Positions 20,213 to 29,474 of a stretch of DNA of 64,000 bases are shown in pieces. Position numbers and translations under genes: made by a program. The notes under the pieces are model-generated. The model worked only from the letters and a program-made list of their open reading frames with translations, made no database searches and was not told the DNA's origin. Location of the stretch: positions 174,176-238,175 of the forward strand of contig JAKAGV010000005.1 in NCBI GenBank assembly GCA_021815405.1, given 5' to 3'. Source of the DNA: Bacteroidota bacterium (GTDB lineage Bacteria > Bacteroidota > Ignavibacteria > Ignavibacteriales > Ignavibacteriaceae). Every line of letters begins with the position of its first letter. The stretch's first letter is position 1.

Positions 20213-21184
20213 CTACCACGCATAAGCCTCTGGCGCCTGGTTCCCGGGTCCCGGCCAAATCTCATCAAGTTTTTTTAGAACTTCATCAGTAAGTTTAATG
20301 CTTGTTGCTGAGACGTTCTGTTCAAGCTGTTCCAGAGTTCTTGGTCCAACTATCGGTGCAGTAACTGCCGGATTGTGAAGTGTCCATGCAACCGCAACAT
20401 CTGCAGGTCGAAGGTTTAGTTCTTTACATAGTTTTTCGTAAGCTTCAATTTGAGGACGAAGTTTTTCAATTGACTTTTGAAGCTGTTCTCGGCTTCTTCG
20501 CTGACCATCATTTATCTTTTCAAGTACACCTCCAAGCAATCCGCCGCCGATTGGGCTCCATGGAATTAATCCTAATCCCATCGCTTTACAAGCCGGTACA
20601 ACTTCAAGCTCGATGTGTCTATTCCTTAAGCTGTAAATGCTTTGCTCTGAAACCAAACCCATAAAGTGCCGTTCCTTTGCGGTGTAGTTTGCCTCAACAA
20701 TATTCCATGCAGCAAAGTTGCTGCTTCCTACATAAATAATTTTACCTTCCCTCACAAGCTGTTCCATTGCCTGCCATATTTCTTCCCAAGGTGTTTCGCG
20801 GTCAATATGATGCATTTGGTAAAGATCAATATGATCGGTCTTCAATCTGCGCAGACTATCTTCGCAAGCTTTACGGATATGGTAAGCAGATAACTTCATA
20901 TCGTTTACACCTTCACCCATTTTGCCGTTCACTTTTGTTGCAAGAACAATCTTGTCACGCCTGCCGCCTTGTTCAAGCCACCTGCCGATAATACTTTCCG
21001 TTAATCCGGCTCCCTTTTCCCAGCCGTAAACATCTGCAGTGTCGAAGAAATTAATTCCAAGCTCAAGTGCTTTATCCATTATTTTGAAACTATCTGCTTC
21101 TGATGTGAACGGTCCAAAGTTCATTGTACCGATACAAATACGGCTGACTTTTAAGCCTGTCCTTCCAAGGTGTGTATATTCCAT
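20213..21184 (-). CDS. aldo/keto reductase
   Basis: An aldo/keto reductase barrel of 323 residues from the chosen start MEYTHLGRTGLKVSRI. The catalytic tetrad is visible: D and Y in NFFDTADVYGW, K in IVLATKVNGK and H in DLYQMHHID. The frame runs upstream to 21307 but that part translates a palindromic repeat, and the ATG at 21184 follows GATGGAGAT, so the short form is used. Substrate is unknown; NADPH-linked reduction of an aldehyde or ketone is expected. It follows the hydroxyacid dehydrogenase gene after a 149-nt gap with two hairpins and ends at a strong terminator. Confidence 0.92.
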   Translation of the reverse strand: MEYTHLGRTGLKVSRICIGTMNFGPFTSEADSFKIMDKALELGINFFDTADVYGWEKGAGLTESIIGRWLEQGGRRDKIVLATKVNGKMGEGVNDMKLSAYHIRKACEDSLRRLKTDHIDLYQMHHIDRETPWEEIWQAMEQLVREGKIIYVGSSNFAAWNIVEANYTAKERHFMGLVSEQSIYSLRNRHIELEVVPACKAMGLGLIPWSPIGGGLLGGVLEKINDGQRRSREQLQKSIEKLRPQIEAYEKLCKELNLRPADVAVAWTLHNPAVTAPIVGPRTLEQLEQNVSATSIKLTDEVLKKLDEIWPGPGNQAPEAYAW

Positions 21185-21268
21185 ATCTTTATCTCCATCT
21201 TTAAAAATTAAAATTTTTTTTGAAATTATGTTCTGAGTTCGTGCTAAAAAGCTAAAAAACGAAATGTC

Positions 21269-21288
21269 ATTCCCACGAAAGTGGGAAT
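21269..21288 (-). terminator. palindromic repeat/terminator between dehydrogenase and reductase genes
   Basis: ATTCCCAC / GTGGGAAT with a 4-nt loop; on the minus strand it is followed by GACATTTCGTTTTTT. A second hairpin GATAATC / GATTATC lies at about 21294-21312. The GTCATTCCCACGAAAGTGGGAATCT form is a common dispersed intergenic palindrome, so it may be a repeat serving as terminator. Confidence 0.55.
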
Positions 21289-21333
21289 CTATTCGATAAT
21301 CAAACAAGATTATCAGTATACTTAAAGTAAGAG

Positions 21334-22299
21334 TTATTTTCTCTTAACAATACCTTTAAGTTCTTTCCCATTTAAGAATCTATCAACATTCTCCAGTACG
21401 CGTTTCTGCCCCTCAAATAGGGCTCCGGAAATGATTGCCGAATTATGCGGTGAGCCTAAAACATTCGGAAGATCTAAAAACGGAAAGTTCAATCTGAACT
21501 CACCGGAGTGGAATGGTTCGATCCACCAAGCATCAAGCCCTGCCATAAAATCCGGATTAGACTTCAGATGCTCAAATAAATCTTTTTCATTTATGATGGC
21601 TGCTCGGGCAACATTTATTAAGATGGCATTATTCTTCATCATTTCCAGTTCGATCTTCCCGATTAAATTTGTTGTTGAATCATCCAGCGGGATTGAAAGT
21701 AAAATGATGTCTGAATTTTTTAGAACGTACCGGATATCTTTTAACGTTCCTATGAATTCAACTTCGTCATCTGTTTTACCGGATGTGTTTATTGCAAAAA
21801 TTCTAGTTCCAAAATTTTTAAGAATATTAGCAACTGCCTTACCGATACTGCCGAATCCAATAATTCCGCAGACAGAATCTTTCAATGTCCTCGATGGTGT
21901 TTTTTGATCAAACTCTCCTTGCATCATCTTTTGATGATTTATCAGAAGTCTTTTCGATAGTGCCAGTATCATAGCAACCGTATGTTCAGCCATCGGCTCT
22001 GCGTACGCACCTTGGTTGGATGCAATGACACAGTCGGAAGAGAATAAATTCAAATCAACGTGATTATATCCCGCAGAAAGAAGCTGGACAAATTTTATTT
22101 TACCAAGGGAATGTAATTCCTTTTCATTTAATTCCCGTGGTGGATTCCATGCTAAAAGAATGTCTGCTTCACTCAGAGTTTTAATATGAAGGTCTTCATC
22201 GATTTCATTCAGAAAAGAAAATTTCACTTCCGGATGAGGGAAATTTTCATAAATAAATTTCTCTTCCGGAAGTACATTATAAGTTACTGCAATATTCAT
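21334..22299 (-). CDS. D-isomer specific 2-hydroxyacid dehydrogenase
   Basis: A 321-residue NAD(P)-dependent oxidoreductase of the D-2-hydroxyacid dehydrogenase family. The Rossmann motif is GIIGFGSIGKAVANIL; the catalytic arginine is in INVARAAIINE, the glutamate follows in LDAWWIEPF, and the histidine is in LGSPHNSAIISG. The specific substrate (glyoxylate/hydroxypyruvate, phosphoglycerate-like or other) is not clear. It lies 8 nt after the preceding reductase gene and in the same orientation as the dienelactone hydrolase, so the three are a likely operon. Confidence 0.9.
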   Translation of the reverse strand: MNIAVTYNVLPEEKFIYENFPHPEVKFSFLNEIDEDLHIKTLSEADILLAWNPPRELNEKELHSLGKIKFVQLLSAGYNHVDLNLFSSDCVIASNQGAYAEPMAEHTVAMILALSKRLLINHQKMMQGEFDQKTPSRTLKDSVCGIIGFGSIGKAVANILKNFGTRIFAINTSGKTDDEVEFIGTLKDIRYVLKNSDIILLSIPLDDSTTNLIGKIELEMMKNNAILINVARAAIINEKDLFEHLKSNPDFMAGLDAWWIEPFHSGEFRLNFPFLDLPNVLGSPHNSAIISGALFEGQKRVLENVDRFLNGKELKGIVKRK

Positions 22300-22307
22300 A
22301 GAGCAGA

Positions 22308-23294
<987 letters not shown>

Positions 23295-23338
23295 TGTTAT
23301 ACTCCGTTTTTTCAAAAAGTAAATTTAACAATATCATT

Positions 23339-24055
23339 TTATTTTTTACTTACATAAGAATTTAGAAATTCCAGAACCAGCGCCCATGCTTGTTTGGCTG
23401 CTATTTGATTATAGCTTGAACGTGCGTCGCAGAAGAACGCGTGTCCGGCATTTGAAATTACAACATTAGTGTAAACTTTATCATTGACTTTCAACGCTGC
23501 GGTAACGGAATTTATTTGCCCTTCATCTATGTGCTGATCAAGCCCTCCCCAGAACATTAACTGCGGTGCCTGAATTGAAGGAACGCGGTCCAGGATTGCA
23601 GTAATTCCTCCTCCGTAAAAGGAAACGGCAGCTTTCAACTTAACAGTCGTATTTGCAAGAAAAGAAACTCTTCCTCCCATGCAGAAGCCGATGGAAGCAA
23701 CCTCGTCATAAAGCAGCTTAGTGTTGTTATGTATCCAATCATTTATCGCATTGATGTCTGCGATTAGCCCTTCATTAGTAAGTGCCTGGATGTGAACTCT
23801 AGTCGAATTGAAATCATTGTAATCACCTTCAAAGCCATGTGCTGTACGATGGAATAACTCCGGTGCAATTGCAATAAAACCTTCACGAGCAAATCTTTTC
23901 GTAACATCTCTAATGTGTGCATTAACTCCGAAGGCTTCCTGGAAAATGAAAATGCCCGGATGTTTATCAAAATCCTTCGGACGCGCCACAAAGGCTGCCA
24001 TCGAAGTTCCGTCTGAAACATTTAATGAAACATCCTCTATAATAATATCGTTCAT
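23339..24055 (-). CDS. dienelactone hydrolase family protein
   Basis: A 238-residue alpha/beta hydrolase. The nucleophile is the cysteine of GFCMGGR, the acid is in WGGLDQHI and the base histidine in SNAGHAFFCD, which is the Cys-Asp-His triad of dienelactone hydrolases. The oxyanion-side motif IFIFQEAFGVNAHIRD is also typical. Carboxymethylenebutenolide is the textbook substrate, but most relatives outside aromatic degradation clusters are of unknown specificity and no catechol genes are here. It is the first gene of the group 24055-21334. Confidence 0.9.
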   Translation of the reverse strand: MNDIIIEDVSLNVSDGTSMAAFVARPKDFDKHPGIFIFQEAFGVNAHIRDVTKRFAREGFIAIAPELFHRTAHGFEGDYNDFNSTRVHIQALTNEGLIADINAINDWIHNNTKLLYDEVASIGFCMGGRVSFLANTTVKLKAAVSFYGGGITAILDRVPSIQAPQLMFWGGLDQHIDEGQINSVTAALKVNDKVYTNVVISNAGHAFFCDARSSYNQIAAKQAWALVLEFLNSYVSKK

Positions 24056-24392
24056 TTATAAATCTCCAATGTTTTTATTTTCTCTCTCTCCAGGAAATTT
24101 GTTTTGAAGAAGGCTATTGAAGCCTTACCCGAAGGATTAATTATGCGGTTCAAACATTGAAAATCCTAAAACAAGTTGCAGTTGAACCGATCACTTCATT
24201 TTGGAATTCGGATTCTTATCACTTCATAGTCTGTCATCTGATATTTATTAGCTTACAAATTTAGAATTTATGATTTGGAATTTAGCAATTGACATTTGCA
24301 ACTTGCTTATCTAAATTGAAAAAGAATTTCCCGGGGATTTTTTATGAAACTAATTAGGGCAAAGACTCTATATGTTGATATTTGGAATTTGA

Positions 24393-24569
24393 TATAGTTC
24401 CGATAACCACGTTTTCATTGAAGTCTCTAAATATGTTCCAATTTCAAGCTCAGTCATGGGAGAAGGCGATTATTTTACGAATGATAATAGATTTGTAAAA
24501 GAGCAATGGAAATTGAATTCTTTAATAGCCATAAACTTTGGTTTAACTCTAGACGTATTCCACCTTTAA
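24393..24569 (+). pseudogene. remnant of the C-terminus of a probable outer-membrane barrel protein
   Basis: A 58-codon open stretch with no start codon, ending KEQWKLNSLIAINFGLTL then DVFHL and a stop. The alternating hydrophobic pattern with aromatic residues near the end resembles last beta strands of outer-membrane proteins. A terminator follows 15 nt later, as expected for a true gene end. Upstream frames are closed, so the rest has been lost. Confidence 0.45.
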
Positions 24570-24583
24570 ATAAAAACTAAAAT

Positions 24584-24611
24584 AAGAAGGTAGAATAATC
24601 TCCGCCTTCTT
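24584..24611 (+). terminator. rho-independent terminator behind the barrel-protein remnant
   Basis: AAGAAGG / CCTTCTT arms with partial inner pairing, followed on the plus strand by TTTTTTT. The only plus-strand coding trace before it is the remnant ending at 24569. Confidence 0.7.
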
Positions 24612-24627
24612 TTTTTAAAATTGAAGA

Positions 24628-25037
24628 ACTTTCATCTCACATTTTATTCAATTTTGCGAGAATGTATTATATTTTTATGTACTAAAAATCATTTCTATCC
24701 ATGCTGAAGTAATTTTCAGAATCCCATAAAGTGATTTCCGCGCACATAAAGGAGTTTTCATATTCCACTTTGTTCATTTCCGTGATCATGCAGCACATTT
24801 CAATTACCTTGCAGCCATTTTCATCCCGGCAAAAGTAGATTTCAGAATACATTTTAGTGATTTCATCACAACAATAATATATTTCAGCTTGGATTTAGGA
24901 GTTTTCATCTCCCATTTTATAATTTTCTGTGATCATGAAGCACATTTCAGCAAGCGTATTGATGATTTCATCTCAACAGTTGCAGGTTACCGTAAGCATT
25001 TTGTTGATTTCAATCCGGCAAAAATAAATTTCAATTG
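24628..25037. repeat. degenerate 21-nt array, 20 units, core ATTTCA
   Basis: The C of a TTTC core falls at 24633, 24717, 24738, 24759 and then every 21 nt to 25032, i.e. 20 phased positions; only 24654, 24675 and 24696 are poorly matched and 24990 reads TTAC. Outside the ATTTCA core the units differ widely. A longer-range similarity of 147 nt (7 units) links 24751-24802 with 24898-24949. The plus-strand frame with TTC as a codon stays open from 24730 to 25037 and would read as Phe-x-x-His heptads, but it has no ATG. The array sits between two hairpins that both carry CCGCCTTCTT. Confidence 0.85.
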
Positions 25038-25049
25038 AAATAAAATTAA

Positions 25050-25071
25050 AAGGCGGAATTTCTTCCGCCTT
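25050..25071 (-). terminator. terminator of the RND efflux operon
   Basis: Perfect 9-bp stem AAGGCGGAA / TTCCGCCTT with a 4-nt loop; on the minus strand it is followed by TTAATTTTATT. It lies about 140 nt past the RND stop, beyond a MITE-like repeat. Confidence 0.8.
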
Positions 25072-25211
25072 CTTAATAACTGAAGTTACGCAAAATGAAT
25101 AAAATGATCCATTTGTCATTCCGAACTTGTTTCGGAATCTTTATTTTTAAGCTGTTTTTAGATGCTGAAACAAGTTCAGCATGACAATTGCGTAACTTCA
25201 GTTAATAAGAA
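25070..25211. repeat. MITE-like element with 24-bp terminal inverted repeats (copy 2)
   Basis: Terminal arms 25070-25093 and 25188-25211 are inverted repeats of 24 bp with one mismatch; they share AACTGAAGTTACGCAA. Internal features are GTCATTCCGAACTTG, TTCGGAATCT, GTTTTTAGATGCTGA and CAGCATGACA, which also occur, inverted, at 2735-2868. There is no room for a transposase. The right end abuts the RND stop codon at 25213. Confidence 0.8.
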
Positions 25212-25212
25212 A

Positions 25213-28200
25213 TTATTTTCCTAGAAGACCTAAATCTTCTTCATTTCCCGCAGCTTCTTTTTTCTTTCTGTGAAAAACACTTGAGAATAAAGCTGGCATT
25301 TTGTCGCGCAAGCCTTCCGCAAGCGAATAAATAACCGGAACAATTATAAGCGTTAAAAAGAGTGAACTGATAAGTCCGCCGATAATTGCCCATGCTAATC
25401 CGGATTTCCATTCGGAACCGGCATCGAGCGAAAGCGCAATCGGAAGCATACCAAACACCATTGCCGCAGTCGTCATCATGATTGGTCTTATTCTGCTCTT
25501 GCCTGCTTCAATCAAAGCATCAAAAGTTGATTCGCCTTCCTTTTTCTGCTGAGTTGTTCTGTCAACAAGAAGTATTGCGTTCTTTCCGACGAGACCAATC
25601 AGCATTATTATTCCAAGTATCGAAAAGATATTAAGTGACTTCATAGTCAACGCAAGTGCCAGCAGAGCGCCTATCATTGCCATCGGTATCGAAAATAAAA
25701 TTACAAACGGATCGAAGTACGAGTCGTAAAGTGCAACCATAACCATGTAAACAAATATTATTGCTGCCAGCAGAGCCAAACCAAGGCTGCCGAATGAATC
25801 TGCTTGATTTTTTAAATCGCCCCAATAAAGTATGTCGATACCTTTCGGTAGTTTCGTCTTTGCAAGTGCATGCTGGATGTCCTGCCCCACACTTCCTGTC
25901 GGTCGTCCGATTACCTGTGAGTAAACTGTTACTGCCGGGATTCTGTTTATTCTCTGCAGATTTGTCGGACCTGTGGTTTGATAAACATTAGCAAATTGAT
26001 TTAGCTGGATAGATTGTCCTAACTTATTAACAAAAGTTAGATTCTCCAGATCGGAAATTTTTGATCTATCAAATTTGTCCAGAGAAATATCAATATCATA
26101 GTCATCATCTCCGTCGCGGAATTTTGAATCATCATTCCCTTGAAGAGCAACATTAAGTGTTGAGCCGACATCTGCGATTGTTAATCCTAAATCTGCAAGT
26201 TTCTGCCTGTCAATATCAATCCGCGTTTCAGGTTTCCCGCTTTCTGAGGATAGCCGGACATCAGATGTTCCCGGAATTTTCTTAACAACCGATTCTATAA
26301 TCTCTGCTGCCTTTTGGACATCATCCCGTTTGGAACCGTTCACTATTAATTGGATTGGAGTTTGATTAGCCGTGCCAAAAATACCGATCGGGTTTACCCT
26401 GGCTTTTACACCTGGTATCTGCTCAGCAAATTCTTTAATTTTTTCTCCAACTTTATCTGTTGACAATACTCTCTTTTCTTTTGATACTAAAGAAACATCA
26501 ATTTCAGAATTATTATTTGAATATTGACCGATTAAACCTTCGCTTGAAGCGCCGACATTCACAAAAATCTTCTTTACACCGGGCAAGCTGCGAGCATAAT
26601 TTTCAACCTCTTCAGTAATATAGTTTGTATGCTCAAGAGTGTAGCCTTGAGGCAGTTCAAGAGTTACAGCAAATTCACCCTGATCGGTTTGCGTCATAAA
26701 TTCAGCGCCGATAAACCCCATCGGGATGAGTGCAATTGAAAAGAAAAACAAAATGGCAGCAGCTATTAATACTTTCCATCTGTTGTGAAGTGACCATTCG
26801 AGAATTTTCAAATAGTTTTCAGTCATCTTTCTAAAGCCATTCTCGAACCAAATTGCAAACTTACCTATTATAGTTCTGCCCGAAAGTCTTTCAAGCTTGC
26901 CCAATCTTGATGCGAGCAGCGGCGTAACTGTGAACGATACGAACAAACTGAGCAGAGTTGAGATTACAACAACAACTGCAAATTCTCTAAGAATATTTCC
27001 AATCAGTCCGCCGGTCAAAGCAATTGGTACATAAATGACAACGTCTACCATAGTAATTGCAAGAGCCGCAAATCCTATTTCATTTCTTCCTTTTAATGCG
27101 GCAACTTTTCTTTCTTCACCGCGCTCAAGGTGATGGTAAATATTTTCAAGAACTACAATCGAGTCATCCACAAGAAAACCTACGACTAGCGACAGTCCGA
27201 GCAAAGTCATAAGATTTAATGTGAATCCGAAAATCAGCATTACTGTAAAGGTTGAGATGAGTGAGCATGGAATTGCAAGCATTACAATAAATGAATTACG
27301 TATGCTGTGAAGGAACAGCAGCATTACAATTGCAACGAGTAATACCGCTAAACCCAAATCAAACTTGACACCGTTTGCAGCATCAATGGTAAAGCGGGAT
27401 TCATCCTGTGCAATATTGAAATGGACATTATAAGCTTTATAATCCTTCTCTATTTTAACAAGCTCTTTCTTTACTAGCTTGCTGACATCAACTGCATTTG
27501 CATCGGTTTGTTTTTGCACAAGCATACCTATTGATGTAACTCCGTCAATCCTGCTGATACTTTGCGGATCCTTTACGCCATCTTCAACTTCAGCAACATC
27601 CTGAAGGCGGATATCGCTTCCGTTTGCAAGATGAGCAACAATTAAATTCTTCAACGAATTAAGAGAGCTGAATTTGCCTGCAAGTCTTACCACAAATTGG
27701 TTTGAACCATTATCAATCTTACCGGTAGGAAAGTCAAGATTTGAAGATTGAATTACTTGTACAACCTGAAGTATTGATAAGCCATATGCCTGAATTTTGT
27801 CTGCATTCAGATTAACTTTAATTTCTCGCTGCTCGCCGCCGACTAAAGTAATTTGTCCAACTCCTGTAATTTTTGAAAGCCTCGGTTGAATTCTGTCAAC
27901 AACAAATTGATAGAATTGCTTTGGCTGCATGCTGCTAGTAACGCCCATGCGAAGAACGGGAATTTCATCCAGTGCAAATTTTGAAAGTACCGGTGTCTTT
28001 ACATCCGTTGGTAGCGTGCTTAAAATTTCATTTACTTTTCTCTGTGCACTTTGAAGTTGAATATCAACATCTGCTGATTGAAGGAATTGTACAACCACAA
28101 AAGAAACTCCCTCGCTTGATGTTGAAGTAATATTATCTATTTGATCAAGCGTTGAGAGTGCGTCTTCAATCGGCTTTGTTACCGAAGTCTCTACTTCGTT

Positions 28201-28368
28201 GGGCGAAGCACCGGGATAGGCTGTCATAATAGTAATAACTGGCGGAGTTATCTTTGGCAGCAGTTCATAATTAAGCTGTGTGTAGCTGTATATTCCAAGC
28301 AATATCAGTGCTGAAAATACAACTACAACAAGTGTCGGTCTTTTTATTGAAAGCTCAGTAATAGTCAT
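25213..28368 (-). CDS. RND multidrug-type efflux pump, inner-membrane subunit
   Basis: A 1051-residue AcrB/MexB-like (HAE1) transporter. It opens ITELSIKRPTLVVVVFSALI, has two large periplasmic loops and twelve membrane helices, and keeps the proton-relay aspartates of helix 4 in GFLVDDSIVVLENIY. The segment SKFALDEIPVLRMGV is the usual pore-domain motif. It exports drugs, bile-like compounds or other lipophilic molecules in complex with the adaptor and outer-membrane channel encoded just upstream. It is the last gene of the operon, 35 nt after the adaptor gene; the C-terminal tail is charged (HRKKKEAAGNEEDLG). Confidence 0.95.
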   Translation of the reverse strand: MTITELSIKRPTLVVVVFSALILLGIYSYTQLNYELLPKITPPVITIMTAYPGASPNEVETSVTKPIEDALSTLDQIDNITSTSSEGVSFVVVQFLQSADVDIQLQSAQRKVNEILSTLPTDVKTPVLSKFALDEIPVLRMGVTSSMQPKQFYQFVVDRIQPRLSKITGVGQITLVGGEQREIKVNLNADKIQAYGLSILQVVQVIQSSNLDFPTGKIDNGSNQFVVRLAGKFSSLNSLKNLIVAHLANGSDIRLQDVAEVEDGVKDPQSISRIDGVTSIGMLVQKQTDANAVDVSKLVKKELVKIEKDYKAYNVHFNIAQDESRFTIDAANGVKFDLGLAVLLVAIVMLLFLHSIRNSFIVMLAIPCSLISTFTVMLIFGFTLNLMTLLGLSLVVGFLVDDSIVVLENIYHHLERGEERKVAALKGRNEIGFAALAITMVDVVIYVPIALTGGLIGNILREFAVVVVISTLLSLFVSFTVTPLLASRLGKLERLSGRTIIGKFAIWFENGFRKMTENYLKILEWSLHNRWKVLIAAAILFFFSIALIPMGFIGAEFMTQTDQGEFAVTLELPQGYTLEHTNYITEEVENYARSLPGVKKIFVNVGASSEGLIGQYSNNNSEIDVSLVSKEKRVLSTDKVGEKIKEFAEQIPGVKARVNPIGIFGTANQTPIQLIVNGSKRDDVQKAAEIIESVVKKIPGTSDVRLSSESGKPETRIDIDRQKLADLGLTIADVGSTLNVALQGNDDSKFRDGDDDYDIDISLDKFDRSKISDLENLTFVNKLGQSIQLNQFANVYQTTGPTNLQRINRIPAVTVYSQVIGRPTGSVGQDIQHALAKTKLPKGIDILYWGDLKNQADSFGSLGLALLAAIIFVYMVMVALYDSYFDPFVILFSIPMAMIGALLALALTMKSLNIFSILGIIMLIGLVGKNAILLVDRTTQQKKEGESTFDALIEAGKSRIRPIMMTTAAMVFGMLPIALSLDAGSEWKSGLAWAIIGGLISSLFLTLIIVPVIYSLAEGLRDKMPALFSSVFHRKKKEAAGNEEDLGLLGK

Positions 28369-28403
28369 CTTAAATCTCCATCCCGGTTAACCGGGATTTT
28401 TTT

Positions 28404-29456
28404 CTACTTTATAATCTTCACTTTATAATTTTCTTTTAGGTTGTTCTGTCCGTTAACAACAACAACATCACCTTCGTGCAAACCGGACAAAACTTCGATG
28501 TTATTGTTGGAAGAGTTCCCAACTACTAAATTGCGCAGCTTAGCAACACCATTATCAATTACGTAAACTTGTGCATCTTTTATACTACCAAGCAAAGCAT
28601 AACGTGGAATAACAAGTGACTTCGTTCTGGATTGCGGATTGAATATTACGTGAGCAAACATGCCTGCCTTTAGCGGATGTTCTCTGCTGTTTGCAAGATC
28701 TACTTCAACGGGGTAAGTATGTGCTGCATCGCCTTTATCCGATATTGTCTTAATCCTTCCTTCAAAAGTTACTCCCGGGTAAACATCGGTTGTAATTTGA
28801 ACTTTATCGCCTACTTTCAAATTGAAAACATCCATCTCGGCGACGTTGAGTATTGCTTTTAGATTTGCAATATCTACTACCTCTGCAACAACAGAATGAT
28901 TCTGAACATAATCTCCAAGATCAACTTTGCGTGAAGTAACTATGCCTGAGATTGGTGTTGTAATCTTTGTGTCTTCGTAAGCTTTTTTCGCACTGATATA
29001 TTGGGCTTCGGCAGACTGCTGTGCAAGTTTTGCATTTTCAAATTGGGAGTCTGTTACTGATTTTTCTTTGTAAAGAGCCTCGTATCGTTCAAAGTCTTTC
29101 TGCGCTTTCTGATAATTGACCTGAGCAGTTTTAAAAGCTGCAAGTTCAAGATCATCTTCAAGCTGGAAAAGAGTTGAGCCGGCTGTTTTGTAATCTCCTA
29201 CCTGAGCATAAACATTAGTTACCTTGCCTTGCGCCTCTGAAACAATCGGTACATCATTTTTTGCTTCAATTGTTCCGACAAGATTTAAGCGATCGGTTAA
29301 GCGCTTAAAAGTTACCGTGTCCACATTAACAGGATATGCATTAATCCTTTCAACATTTTCTTCAGCTTTTATTTGCGATCTGTTGTGAAGAAGAATAGCC
29401 GTGATTGCTGCGAATGCAATTACAACGATCGCCGTATATTTAATTTTATTTTTCAT
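28404..29456 (-). CDS. RND efflux periplasmic adaptor (membrane fusion protein)
   Basis: A 350-residue adaptor. An N-terminal membrane anchor (YTAIVVIAFAAITAILL) precedes the split lipoyl domain (PIVSEAQGKVTNVYAQVGD and TPISGIVTSRKVDLGDYV), between which a coiled-coil hairpin of about 60 residues is predicted (YQKAQKDFERYEALYKEKSV). A beta-barrel domain follows. No lipobox cysteine is present, so it is anchored by the helix. It bridges the pump and the outer-membrane channel; the gene is 18 nt after the channel gene. Confidence 0.93.
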   Translation of the reverse strand: MKNKIKYTAIVVIAFAAITAILLHNRSQIKAEENVERINAYPVNVDTVTFKRLTDRLNLVGTIEAKNDVPIVSEAQGKVTNVYAQVGDYKTAGSTLFQLEDDLELAAFKTAQVNYQKAQKDFERYEALYKEKSVTDSQFENAKLAQQSAEAQYISAKKAYEDTKITTPISGIVTSRKVDLGDYVQNHSVVAEVVDIANLKAILNVAEMDVFNLKVGDKVQITTDVYPGVTFEGRIKTISDKGDAAHTYPVEVDLANSREHPLKAGMFAHVIFNPQSRTKSLVIPRYALLGSIKDAQVYVIDNGVAKLRNLVVGNSSNNNIEVLSGLHEGDVVVVNGQNNLKENYKVKIIK

Positions 29457-29474
29457 TTTTCACCTCTCGATTTT

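Noticed and set aside
21185..21307. N-terminal extension of the aldo/keto reductase
   Set aside because: The extra 41 codons translate an intergenic palindrome (FRGND from GTCATTCC-type repeat) and a good ribosome site precedes the ATG at 21184.
24628..25037. CRISPR array
   Set aside because: Spacing is 21 nt with a core of about six bases; there is no repeat of 24 nt or more, no unique spacer of usual size and no cas gene.
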